DNA of 64,000 bases, taken from NCBI RefSeq assembly GCF_000364445.2, contig NZ_CP043538.1, positions 474,501 to 538,500 on the forward strand, read 5' to 3'. Shown piece by piece: positions 9,003 to 16,315 of the stretch. Within the stretch, counting starts at the first letter, position 1, and every line of letters starts with the position of its first letter. The position numbers were made by a program, and so were the translations under genes. The DNA is from Methylobacterium mesophilicum SR1.6/6 (lineage in GTDB: Bacteria > Pseudomonadota > Alphaproteobacteria > Rhizobiales > Beijerinckiaceae). Under the pieces are notes generated by a model. That model was given only the letters and a program-made list of their open reading frames with translations. It had not been told where the DNA came from and ran no database searches.

Positions 9003-9232
9003 TTGTCTGACCGGCCTTGCGGCGGGGTGGTTTGGGAACTCCGGCTGAGGAACTCGCGAGGCGAGAGCATGCTTGGGCCGGAATGCGAGTGGATGGTGTT
9101 ATAGTTCTTGAACCACCTCGGCAGGAGCCGCATCACGGTTGCGGCGTCCGGCAGATGACGAGGCGGGCGTATTCACGCTGGAGCGTTTTCACAAACACTT
9201 TCGAGATGCCGTTGGTCTCTGTCCCATTAGGG
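9003..9232 (-). pseudogene. Remnant of an IS3-family transposase (orfB 3' end)
   Basis: On the minus strand the end of an IS3 orfB can be read in two frames. One gives NGISKVFVKTLQREYARLV, with the integrase-core NG and E block. After a frameshift near 9140 comes RLLPRWFKNYNTIHSHSG and MLSPREFLS, the usual C-terminus. The catalytic DD part and the rest of the element are missing. The element end may be the TGTCTGACCGG near 9003, which resembles the terminal repeat of the other IS3 derivative at 42171. It is a decayed insertion. Confidence 0.75.
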
Positions 9233-10042
9233 CCTGCTCTAACGGAACAGCCGAAAGCTTGAAGCGTAGCTGTTTTAACAGCTGGTAGTTGGCTTTTGGA
9301 ACGCGAAAACGGGAACGTTAGAGACCTGTGTGGAACTCGGAGGGACGGCCACGTAGCGGGTTACGAGAATGCCTCAATGGATTCCGAAGGGTCCACTTCC
9401 AGAGCCAGCGTGCCGTTCCGCAAGGCGCCCTTATGCGAATGAGTCACTGCGGCTGTCACAGTGGATGTCCGCTATGGGGGAACGTCTGCGGCTACTTGGA
9501 CGACCGAGATGGGCGCGAAGCCGAATGTCCGGTTCTGCGCGTGGTGGCGATCCTGCGTGACGTGATTTGGCCGAAAGCAGCCGGCCTGCTTTGGCGAGGG
9601 ACCACGGGAAAAGCGGACAGTCTCCTATCGACCGATAGCTGTGTCAAAACTCAAGGGAATTGCGAGCCCGTAGAAGAAATACCTCCGCGCCGTTGGTAAG
9701 CGTTTCCCATACTCGACGGCGCGTTCGGTGACGTGGAGGGCGCGGATATGGCCCCAGCGTCGTCTATGTGGGTCGTGGCTGCAGCTACCGCTTCCACTGC
9801 AGCAACTCCTGGGGCCGCTGCATTCCGAACGACTGAGCACCGACCTGCACGCCACGCGATATGATCAGTTCAGATCTGATTTCTCTCGCGGACCCCGTTG
9901 CTCGGCGGGCCCCTGATGGCGGAGGTCTCGATGACCCCCGCAGAAACCCACATTGTTGCCGCAGTGTTGCTCAAGCTTGGCCATAAGCGTTGCCGCGTTC
10001 TTTATGTGTTGCGTAACGGAGTCGCCACACCCAGGAGAGCCA
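9233..10042. other. Accessory gap without a supported gene
   Basis: 810 bases between the IS3 remnant and the first small gene. Only one copy of the dispersed repeat (9531-9645) stands out. Short open frames exist on both strands, but none has a plausible protein composition together with a ribosome site. Confidence 0.5.
9531..9645 (+). repeat. Dispersed intergenic repeat, copy A
   Basis: The core reads GTGAT.TGGCCGAAAGC, then a CTGCTT block, then GGGAAAAGCGGAC and CTCCTATCGACC. The same ordered blocks recur at 36089-36205, 39012-39095 and 45658-45740, and partly at 32965-33010. All copies are on the plus strand and outside genes. Confidence 0.6.
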
Positions 10043-10294
10043 ATGCTGGTCAACCACGAGCGCCGCCTGCTGAACAAAGCCGCGCAGTCCACCGATGGGC
10101 GTATCTCCGTCAAACGTCAGCGGGACCGAGCATGGCCTGGAGATCACAGTCGGTTGCGTGGCCTCGAAAGCCGAGGCGATTTCGTGTGGGTCGGAGAGCA
10201 GGCGGGCCCTCATCTAGGTGGCACCTTCTCAACGTGGCAGATTACTGCAGCAGGCCTACAGCAGCTGGAAGTAATTGAAGGTCGAAGCGTCTGA
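10043..10294 (+). CDS. Small winged-helix-like hypothetical protein (83 aa)
   Basis: Unrecognised 83-residue protein. AGGAG sits eight bases before the ATG. The pattern ERRLLNKAAQSTDGRISV, then RLRGLESRGDFVWV, then FSTWQITAAGLQQLE resembles a short winged helix with the TaaGlq-type wing seen in MarR-like regulators. Its TGA overlaps the ATG of the next small gene (TGATG), a sign of translational coupling and an argument that both are real. It could be a small DNA-binding regulator from a mobile element, since it lies between an IS3 remnant and an IS5 element. The function is not established. Confidence 0.6.
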   Translation: MLVNHERRLLNKAAQSTDGRISVKRQRDRAWPGDHSRLRGLESRGDFVWVGEQAGPHLGGTFSTWQITAAGLQQLEVIEGRSV

Positions 10295-10425
10295 TGGCCT
10301 CGGTCAAAATCCGCATTTCCGACGACGGCACCTTCGCGGTTTACCGCAACGGGACCGCCGTCGCTTCGGGACTGACGCTCGACCAAGCTCAGCGTTGTGC
10401 AGCCGTGCTTGGTTGGCTCGCGTAG
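10294..10425 (+). CDS. Very small hypothetical protein coupled to the winged-helix-like gene (43 aa)
   Basis: A 43-residue frame starting MASVKIRISDDGTFAVY and ending AAVLGWLA. Its ATG shares one base with the stop of the preceding gene. The composition is protein-like, with alternating hydrophobic residues suggesting a short beta-hairpin followed by a helix (LDQAQRCAAVLGWL). No family is recognised. It could be a small partner of the upstream protein. Confidence 0.5.
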   Translation: MASVKIRISDDGTFAVYRNGTAVASGLTLDQAQRCAAVLGWLA

Positions 10426-10509
10426 CAATCTTGGATTGTCGACCCCCCAGGATGCGCGAGCAGCTTTCCTGAGGAAATATCACGGTTTCGTGAGCGCGGG
10501 CATCCTAGG

Positions 10510-11376
10510 TTAGAGCGCCTAACAGAACCGTTTGATCTGCTTGAGGGTGATGAGGCTCGCGGCCAGGGTTGTGAAGGCCTCGTAGATGTCGCCGCGCCGC
10601 TCGTAGCGGATGGGCAGGCGGCGGAAGCGGTTGAACCAGGCATGGGTCCGCTCGACGACCCAGCGGTGACGCCCGAGCCTCTCGCTGCTCTCGATGCCTT
10701 TGCGCGCGATCCGCGGCACGATCCCGCGCGCCCGGCACTCCCGGCGTCGTGCTTTGGCATCATAGGCCTTGTCCGCGTGCAACTTGTCCGGACGATGCCG
10801 CGGGCGTCCGCGCCGCCCGTTGCGCAGGGGCGGGATGGCGTCGAGGGTCTGGGCCATCATCACGCTGTCGTGTCGGTTGGCGCCGCTCAGGCAGAAGCCG
10901 AGCGGCGTGCCGCGCGCGTCGGTGACGAGGTGGCGCTTCGTGCCCGGCTTGCCCCGATCCGTCGGGTTCGGGCCCGTGGCAGAGCCCCTTTTTTGGCCGG
11001 GACAGACGCACTGTCCAGGCTCGCGCGGCCCCAATCGATCTCGCCCGCCGCGTGCAGGCGCTCCAGCAGGATCTGATGCAGCCGCGCCCAGACGCCTGCC
11101 GCCTGCCAGTCGCGCAGGCGGCGCCAGCAACTCATCCCGCAGCCGCAGCCCATCTCGGCGGGTAGCATCTCCCAGGGCAGGCCAGAGCGCAGCACGAACA
11201 GGATGCCGGTCAGCGCCGCACGGTTCTCGAGCGGGCGCCGCCCGCCCTTCGGACGCGGCCGGGGCGGCGGAAGAAGCGGGGCGATCTCAGTCCACAGATC
11301 GTTGGGAAGAAGGGGGCGAGCCATCCCAGCCAACGCCCGACCACACGATCCGTGCCCGTTCTGTTAGGCGCTCTAA
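10510..11376 (-). mobile_element. Complete IS5-family insertion sequence (IS427-like)
   Basis: About 0.87 kb, bounded by 19-bp perfect inverted repeats (TTAGAGCGCCTAACAGAAC at 10510 and its complement ending at 11376). It carries a two-frame transposase on the minus strand. If the ends are taken at GAGCGCC, the flanks show a TA direct duplication, which fits IS5/IS427-type insertion. The right end lies only five bases from the stop of the small secreted-protein gene at 11381, leaving that gene intact. Intact ends and frames suggest recent insertion. Confidence 0.9.
10519..11324 (-). CDS. IS5-family transposase expressed by frameshifting
   Basis: DDE transposase in two overlapping frames. The first frame (from MARPLLPNDLWTEIAPLLPP, ATG near 11324) has the IS5 N-terminal DUF4096-like domain and the DSASVPAKKG catalytic Asp region. 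The second frame supplies GKPGTKRHLVTDARG, the DKAYDAK Asp motif, and ERLGRHRWVVERTHAWFNRF with the catalytic Glu, ending KQIKRFC inside the inverted repeat. The frames meet at A6G near 10990 (GCC AAA AAA GGG to CAA AAA AGG), which fits a -1 slip. This is the normal arrangement in IS427-type elements and not evidence of decay. Confidence 0.85.
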
Positions 11377-11380
11377 GTAA

Positions 11381-11671
11381 TCAGTATCCGCGGCCGTAAT
11401 AGCCGGGTCCGCCGCGGTCGAAAGCACCGGCGGCTGCAGCCCCCGCCGCCGCCCCGGCGATCCCGAGCCCCACCGCAGCGCCTGTCGACAGGCCACGGTG
11501 CCGGCGGTAGCCGAAATCGCGGCGGGCACCGTAGCCCCGATCGTAGTCACGGGCGTAACCACGATGGTGACCGCCGTAGCCGCCGTAGCCGTAGCCCTGC
11601 GCCTGAGCGCCGGTTGCACCGATTGCCCCGAGGGAGAGCGTGACGGCGGAGATGAGAGCGAGTTTACGCAT
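11381..11671 (-). CDS. Small secreted Gly/Tyr/Arg-rich protein (96 aa)
   Basis: Unrecognised exported protein. The start at MRKLALISAVTLSLGAIG gives a clear signal peptide ending at AQAQ, preceded by the GGAG-type site GAAGGAGACTCCG. The mature part is rich in Gly, Tyr, Arg and His (YGYGGYGGHHRGY), followed by a hydrophobic Ala/Gly stretch resembling a glycine-zipper (STGAAVGLGIAGAAAGAA) and a GGPGYYGRGY tail. Such small Gly/Tyr proteins are common in Methylobacterium envelopes; their role is unknown. The IS5 element is inserted just past its stop and may have removed its terminator. Confidence 0.75.
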   Translation of the reverse strand: MRKLALISAVTLSLGAIGATGAQAQGYGYGGYGGHHRGYARDYDRGYGARRDFGYRRHRGLSTGAAVGLGIAGAAAGAAAAGAFDRGGPGYYGRGY

Positions 11672-12360
11672 CGGAGTCTCCTTCGTTGCTGCGTTGCCAA
11701 GCCAACACGAGGCGCTCCGATCTGTTCCGATCTTTCCGGTGGTCCGGGGGAGCCGCCACGGCGCCCAGTGCGCAGCAGTGGAGGTCACGCATCTCCGTCC
11801 ACCGGGGTCAGCGGGCCGGCCCGTGAGACGAGCGAAGCGACATCACGGCACGGCGCGTTCCGACCTCATCCCGCTCGGCGCCACTTCTTCAGCGAGCCTG
11901 AAACCGACCTTGCCCAGGCATCGAGGGGAGAACGTCGCGGCTTGTCATCGCCGCGACAGCGCGGCCATCACAGGCTTGTGACGGCATCGAACGGCACTCG
12001 GAGCATCCGGACCTCGGACATCCCGGCACGTTACGCCGGATCCGTCCGACTCCGGCGTCGGGAAGCCTCGCTGACCAGCGCCGTACCGCTGCATTCCGCC
12101 GCCCCCGTCGCATGGGTCGACGATGCATTGACCGAGGCTGCGGCCTGCAACAGCCGGGGACGCACCAGTATAGGTATACAAACCTGACCGCGCCGCAGAG
12201 GGTGCAGTATAGCCACAACTGATGCCAACAAATCGCTCGGCTTACCTAAGGAAATGTAAACCAATGGGTGCATTACTGGCGGGTGCCCCACATGCACAGC
12301 GAGGAGGAAAAATCTGCCATGCGCCCGTTCCAATATTGAATAAACGCACAGAATTCGGAT
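11672..12360. other. Gap without a supported gene
   Basis: About 690 bases. Several open frames on both strands have Arg/Ser/Pro-rich compositions typical of out-of-frame high-GC sequence, and none has a convincing start. The stretch 12170-12360 is less GC-rich and may hold the promoter of the next small gene. Confidence 0.4.
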
Positions 12361-12588
12361 ATGGATTGGTTGATCGTTGTAGCTGCCGCCTATGTCGTTG
12401 GCGGCGTGGTGTTCTGGCGCTTGTGCCGCATGGCGCCCGTCATGCCTGAGGATTTCGCCGAGGATCACCTCACGGCGCTAAAGCCGGTCCATCAACCGGA
12501 TCAGAGCCCATATCAGAAAGCCGATCCACGAGATCACGACGATCAGGACGCCGCACATGATGGCCATCGTGCCCAGGCGCGCGAATAA
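12361..12588 (+). CDS. Small membrane-anchored hypothetical protein (75 aa)
   Basis: The frame begins MDWLIVVAAAYVVGGVVFWRL, a single N-terminal membrane span, followed by an acidic then very polar tail rich in Asp, His and Gln. No family is recognised. The last 110 bases overlap, antisense, a second small membrane protein gene at 12478-12660, so the tail beyond about residue 40 may not reflect selection. The ribosome site is weak. Confidence 0.4.
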   Translation: MDWLIVVAAAYVVGGVVFWRLCRMAPVMPEDFAEDHLTALKPVHQPDQSPYQKADPRDHDDQDAAHDGHRAQARE

Positions 12589-12660
12589 CCTTCGTGTCGA
12601 AGTCGACCGCCGCGACCTCAGGATTTCCGGTCGGTCACCACGGTTTTGAGACACGTTCAT
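12478..12660 (-). CDS. Small membrane protein (60 aa)
   Basis: It starts MNVSQNRGDRPEI at 12658-12660. A basic cytoplasmic segment (RSRRSTSTRRLFARLG) is followed by one long membrane span (MAIMCGVLIVVISWIGFLIW) ending at LMDRL. The positive-inside pattern supports a real protein. It lies downstream of a 77-residue membrane protein and the ExoY-like gene on the same strand. Function unknown. Confidence 0.5.
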   Translation of the reverse strand: MNVSQNRGDRPEILRSRRSTSTRRLFARLGTMAIMCGVLIVVISWIGFLIWALIRLMDRL

Positions 12661-12770
12661 GGCCTCAATCCACCGGCACAGGTGGAGGAGCGACCAGCGC
12701 TCCCGAATCGCGCGAGGGCCGGCAAAGGCGGGACGATCGGTTGACGCAGGGTGGAGTCGACAATCGCGCC

Positions 12771-13004
12771 CTACGTTTCGCCGCGCATGGGCCGCAGCAG
12801 CGCCCCGAGCAGGAATCCCAGCTGACCGCACACCATCAGCGCCACGGCGCGCCGGAGGAAGCCTGCGTTCAGAGCAAGATTATAGGCATAGACGCCATAG
12901 GCGAGTTCGGCGGCGACGACTGGCAGCAGCACCAGGAGCCACCACACCGAGCCGAACCGCCCCAGACCCAGCCCGAGCAGCGCATTCAGCAGCAGACCCT
13001 TCAT
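12771..13004 (-). CDS. Small hydrophobic membrane protein (77 aa)
   Basis: It has about three hydrophobic segments (LLLNALLGLGLG, WWLLVLLPVVAAELAYGVYAY, AVALMVCGQLGFLLGALL). AAGGACGAG precedes the ATG at 13002-13004. It is 94 bases downstream of the ExoY-like sugar transferase on the same strand, so it may be an accessory membrane protein of exopolysaccharide synthesis. No family is recognised. Confidence 0.55.
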   Translation of the reverse strand: MKGLLLNALLGLGLGRFGSVWWLLVLLPVVAAELAYGVYAYNLALNAGFLRRAVALMVCGQLGFLLGALLRPMRGET

Positions 13005-13098
13005 CGCAACTCGTCCTTCACTTGGGTCGAGCTTGAGATCGGTCTCGGTTCGGATCTAAGGCCGCCGGGTTGGTTGCCGTACGGATCAACAGCAGAAT

Positions 13099-13932
13099 TC
13101 ACTTACTTCCGCGTTGGGCGAGGACGGCCGGGATGGTGCGCAGCATGATGACGAGGTCGCGGCGCAGGCTCCAGCGGGTGGCGTAGTCGAGATCCAGCGC
13201 GACGCGCTCGGCGTAGGTCGTGTCGGAGCGGCCCGAGACCTGCCACAGCCCGGTCACGCCCGGCGGCACGGCGAAGCAGGTGGCGAACGCCCGGCCGTAG
13301 CGGGCCACCTCCGCCGGAACGATCGGCCGCGGGCCGACCAGGCTCATCTCGCCGCGCAGCACGTTCCAGAGCTGGGGCAGCTCGTCCAGCGAGGTCTTGC
13401 GCAGCACCTGGCCGATCGCGGTCACGCGCGGATCGTCGGTGAGCTTGTGGGTCTCCGCCCACTCGGTGCGCGCCCGCGGGTTGGCAGACAGATGGGCCGC
13501 CAGCACCGCCTCGCCGTTGGTGACCATCGAGCGGAACTTCAGGCAGCCGAAGCGGCGCCCGTCCCGGCCCAGGCGCATGTGGCGGTAGATCGGCGGCTTG
13601 CGGTCGCCGGCCCAGACCATCAGGGCGATCAGCAGAAGGAGCGGCAGCAGCAGGAACAGGGCCGTGGCCGCCACACTCACGTCGAGGCTGCGCTTGGTCG
13701 CCCAGTCCAGGCGCAGCCCCCGCGCCACGAACGGCGTCTCCGGCAGAACCGCGCCCGCCACGATCTCCGCCGCCTCGCTCACTTGGCCAACCAGATGACC
13801 GGCCACCTGCTCAGCGCCACTGGACATCTCGACATCGCGGCGCGGCGCAAAACCAGGAGCGGCAGCAGCGGTTTCGGCATGGGGCGGCACGGTTTCAGCT
13901 CCTCTGCTAATGCCGGAAACCAGCGTTAACAA
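13099..13932 (-). CDS. exoY: ExoY-like undecaprenyl-phosphate sugar phosphotransferase
   Basis: Bacterial sugar transferase that links the first sugar-1-phosphate to the lipid carrier at the inner membrane, starting exopolysaccharide units. It is 277 residues, with a long Ala/Glu-rich N-terminal extension, one membrane span (about 85-107) and the conserved C-terminal domain. That domain shows KFRSMV, DELPQLWNVLRGEMSLVGPRP and PGVTGLWQVSGRS. The start at 13932 is the longest; internal Met residues near the family start are possible. The upstream AT-rich gap contains three TACGTAG motifs. No other exopolysaccharide genes are adjacent apart from two small membrane proteins downstream. Confidence 0.9.
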   Translation of the reverse strand: MLTLVSGISRGAETVPPHAETAAAAPGFAPRRDVEMSSGAEQVAGHLVGQVSEAAEIVAGAVLPETPFVARGLRLDWATKRSLDVSVAATALFLLLPLLLLIALMVWAGDRKPPIYRHMRLGRDGRRFGCLKFRSMVTNGEAVLAAHLSANPRARTEWAETHKLTDDPRVTAIGQVLRKTSLDELPQLWNVLRGEMSLVGPRPIVPAEVARYGRAFATCFAVPPGVTGLWQVSGRSDTTYAERVALDLDYATRWSLRRDLVIMLRTIPAVLAQRGSK

Positions 13933-14025
13933 TCTCTTACTGGCCGGCTTGTAGCTTCTGATAATAGCTTTGACAAGATGATGATTACAGATTTTAACAG
14001 AGCCGATGAATTAAATGGCGCAGGT

Positions 14026-14102
14026 CTACGTAGGCTTCACGCACGTTCCGGCGAATAAACCAAGAATTTTTATCGTTAACCGACTACGTAGTGGTTACGT
14101 AG
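14026..14102. promoter_or_regulatory. Three TACGTAG motifs upstream of the ExoY-like gene
   Basis: CTACGTAG occurs as a perfect 8-bp palindrome at 14026-14033 and 14084-14091, and TTACGTAG at 14095-14102. All lie in the AT-rich region 94-170 bases upstream of the ExoY-like start. Repetition of one palindrome suggests a regulator binding array; which regulator is unknown. Confidence 0.4.
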
Positions 14103-14168
14103 CAAGAAACATGCTCTTGAGAACGAGCTGTTTTCACTGATTTTACTGTCGACGAAGGTACAAATTTC

Positions 14169-14378
14169 TCAAACATTCGCGTTCAAATTCATGCCTTCAG
14201 ACGTCCGAAGGACACTTTCTAGAAGTGGCTCATCGGCGCCTCTATATGCCCCGCCATCCGTCGGCCGGCTGATGCGGGCTAAGAATGGATGAAGTACTTC
14301 CGGTAAGGACTCTCGACGGCGCGCGCGGCGGATGAAATCGGCCTCCTCCCGGAGGCTGATCGGCTCGGCCGATGGCAT
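14169..14378 (-). CDS. Possible small hypothetical protein (69 aa)
   Basis: A frame from MPSAEPISLREEADFIRRA with a charged, helix-prone composition. It is divergent from the MddA-like gene and close to the CRP-type palindrome. The ribosome site is weak and no family is recognised. It may be spurious. Confidence 0.25.
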   Translation of the reverse strand: MPSAEPISLREEADFIRRARRRESLPEVLHPFLARISRPTDGGAYRGADEPLLESVLRTSEGMNLNANV

Positions 14379-14402
14379 ATCTTCGGGGCACCCGCCCGCG
14401 TC

Positions 14403-14418
14403 TGTGATGGCGATCACA
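14403..14418. promoter_or_regulatory. Perfect CRP-type palindrome (TGTGA-N6-TCACA)
   Basis: TGTGATGGCGATCACA sits at the centre of a longer 14-bp perfect inverted repeat (14395-14408 against 14413-14426, loop GGCG). It lies 107 bases upstream of the MddA-like start. The half-sites match the CRP consensus exactly. The long stem could also act as a transcript hairpin. Confidence 0.6.
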
Positions 14419-14524
14419 GACGCGGGTGGGCGGCTGGCCGCATGAAGCTCCGGGCCGCGAGGCACCGGGTCGTGACCGAGTCTCGGAGCCCGACCGACTA
14501 CGCTCTTGTCGCCGGAGATCTTCC

Positions 14525-15259
14525 ATGCCGCACGCCGCACGCATGAGCTACGCCGTGTTCTGCTACGCGGTCTTCCTGCTCGCCTTCCTCTACGCAGTCG
14601 GCTTTCTCGGACGCGCCTTCGTTCCGAAGACCGTCGACGACGGGCCGATCGGCCATTCGGGACTCGCCGTCATCGTTGACGTCGCCCTGCTCGCCATCTT
14701 CGCGCTACAGCACAGCGTGATGGCTCGTCCGCGCTTCAAAGCCTGGTGGACCCGCATCGTCCCGAAACCGATCGAGCGCAGCACCTACGTCCTTCTCGCC
14801 AGCCTCGCCCTGCTCCTGCTGTTCTGGCAATGGCGTCCACTCCCGACGATCGTTTGGTCGATTTCGGAACCGGTCGCATCGGTCGTCCTCGCGGGCCTGT
14901 TTTGGATCGGCTGGCTGGTGGTCCTCGCCAGCACCTTCATGATCAGCCATCTCGACCTTTTCGGGCTCAAGCAGGCCATTCAGGGCTGGCGCTCGACCGT
15001 GCAGGGCGAGGCCACGTTCACGACACCTCTCCTGTACAGGCACGTTCGACACCCGATCTACCTCGGGTTCGTAGTGGCCTTCTGGGCGACGCCGACGATG
15101 ACGGCCGGCCACCTGTTGTTCGCGGCAGTTGCGACGGCCTACATCCTCGTCGGCATCCAATTGGAAGAGCGCGACCTGATTGCTCTCTTCGGCGATCGCT
15201 ACCTTCGCTATCGGCGCGAGGCGGGCATGCTCTTGCCGCGCTTTCGCAGCACTCGCTGA
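14525..15259 (+). CDS. mddA: Probable methanethiol S-methyltransferase (MddA-like membrane protein)
   Basis: Integral membrane methyltransferase of 244 residues, related to the NnrU/isoprenylcysteine methyltransferase group. It matches the MddA pattern as I know it: YAVFLLAFLYAVGFLG and VPKTVDDGP near the N-terminus, then FALQHSVMARPRFKAWWT, ERSTYVLLASLALLLLFWQW and STFMISHLDLFGLKQ. The C-terminal SAM-binding region follows (LYRHVRHPIYLGFVVAFWAT, then IQLEERDLIALFGDRYL). MddA makes dimethyl sulfide from methanethiol. The start MPHAARM at 14525 has GGAG nine bases ahead. It is monocistronic, with a perfect CRP-type palindrome upstream. The exact substrate is inferred from family resemblance. 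Confidence 0.8.
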   Translation: MPHAARMSYAVFCYAVFLLAFLYAVGFLGRAFVPKTVDDGPIGHSGLAVIVDVALLAIFALQHSVMARPRFKAWWTRIVPKPIERSTYVLLASLALLLLFWQWRPLPTIVWSISEPVASVVLAGLFWIGWLVVLASTFMISHLDLFGLKQAIQGWRSTVQGEATFTTPLLYRHVRHPIYLGFVVAFWATPTMTAGHLLFAAVATAYILVGIQLEERDLIALFGDRYLRYRREAGMLLPRFRSTR

Positions 15260-15297
15260 TGGCGGCGGTTGCCGACGGGCCCGTGGCCGTCGGATTT

Positions 15298-16287
15298 CTA
15301 CTCGATCACCACGTCCGCGCTGCTCAAGATCGAGGGTGGCAGCGTCACGCCAAGGCGTGTGGCTGCCCCGACGTTGGCGAACAGTTCGACCTTCGTGACG
15401 AGTTGCACCGGCAGGTCGCGGAGCTTCTCGCCCCGGAGCAGGCGACCGGCATAGATGCCGGCTTGGCGATGCGTCTGCGTGAAGTCGCCGCCATAGCTCA
15501 GCAGCCCGCCGGCATTGGGAAAATCGCGGGATTGGGTGATCGCCGGAAGGCCGTGGCGGCTGGCGAGCATCGCCAGCTGCGCGCTGCGATAGGCAAAGAA
15601 GGGGTCGGAGGTGAAGACGAGACCGGGCACCCCGAGCCGGCGCGGCGCCGTGGAAAGCGTCTCGAACTCGTCCTCGCGGCTGGCTTCGAGCACGTGGATT
15701 TGCAGACCGAGGCTGGCCGCCGACGCCTGGAGCCCGGCCAACTGCGAGCCCGCCGTGGGGCTGGTCGGATTGACCGCGACGGCGAGGGCGGCGGTCGTCG
15801 GAAACAGCTCCCGCATGAACTCGAGCCGCTTGTTCGAGACCTCGACGCTCAGGCTCGACACGCCCGTAAGATTGCCACGAGGCCGAGCGAGATCCTCCAC
15901 CACGCCGAGGACGACCGGATCGCCACCCATCTCGAAGACGATCGGGATCGTCTCCGTCGCCGCCCGCGCCGCAAGCACTACGGGCGCGCCACCGGGCGAG
16001 ACCAGGACCGCGATTCCGCTACCGGCCAGCTCCTTCGCGAGCGCGGGCAGCCGCTCGTAGCGCCCGTCTGCCCAGCGAAAGGCAATCGCGACGTCGCGTC
16101 CCTCGACGAACCCAGCATCGGCGAGCCCCTCGCGAAAGGCCTCGAGCCGGCTGGCCGCGCGCTCGGGCGTCTCGGATCCGAGATACCCGATCACCGGAAG
16201 CGTCGGCGCTCGCGCTTGCACCGCACGGGTCAAGACGCCGCCGAGCAGGACGCTCACCGGCCCAGTGAGAATTGCCCGTCGCCTCAT
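15298..16287 (-). CDS. Orphan ABC-type substrate-binding protein (ABC_sub_bind family) next to a cyclase
   Basis: Periplasmic binding protein of the PF04392 type, 329 residues from MRRRAILTGPVSVLLGG, which gives an export signal. Family features are PVIGYLGSETPERA..RLEAFREGLADAGFVEGRDV, RWADGRYERLPALAKELA, IPIVFEMGGDPV and GNLTGVSS. No permease or ATPase gene is nearby. The start lies 28 bases after the stop of the Cache-domain adenylate cyclase on the same strand. Co-transcription suggests it might deliver ligand to the cyclase sensor and not to a transporter. The frame extends upstream without homology. Confidence 0.85.
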   Translation of the reverse strand: MRRRAILTGPVSVLLGGVLTRAVQARAPTLPVIGYLGSETPERAASRLEAFREGLADAGFVEGRDVAIAFRWADGRYERLPALAKELAGSGIAVLVSPGGAPVVLAARAATETIPIVFEMGGDPVVLGVVEDLARPRGNLTGVSSLSVEVSNKRLEFMRELFPTTAALAVAVNPTSPTAGSQLAGLQASAASLGLQIHVLEASREDEFETLSTAPRRLGVPGLVFTSDPFFAYRSAQLAMLASRHGLPAITQSRDFPNAGGLLSYGGDFTQTHRQAGIYAGRLLRGEKLRDLPVQLVTKVELFANVGAATRLGVTLPPSILSSADVVIE

Positions 16288-16315
16288 CTCTTCGCTCCTC
16301 GCCAAGAGCATAAAG

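Noticed and set aside
10887..11324. IS5 transposase as a pseudogene because it is in two frames
   Set aside because: The A6G slip site and perfect ends are normal for IS427-type elements that use frameshifting.
11889..12218. Minus-strand frame of about 109 residues
   Set aside because: Cys/Arg/Ser-rich out-of-frame composition, no ribosome site, no conserved pattern.
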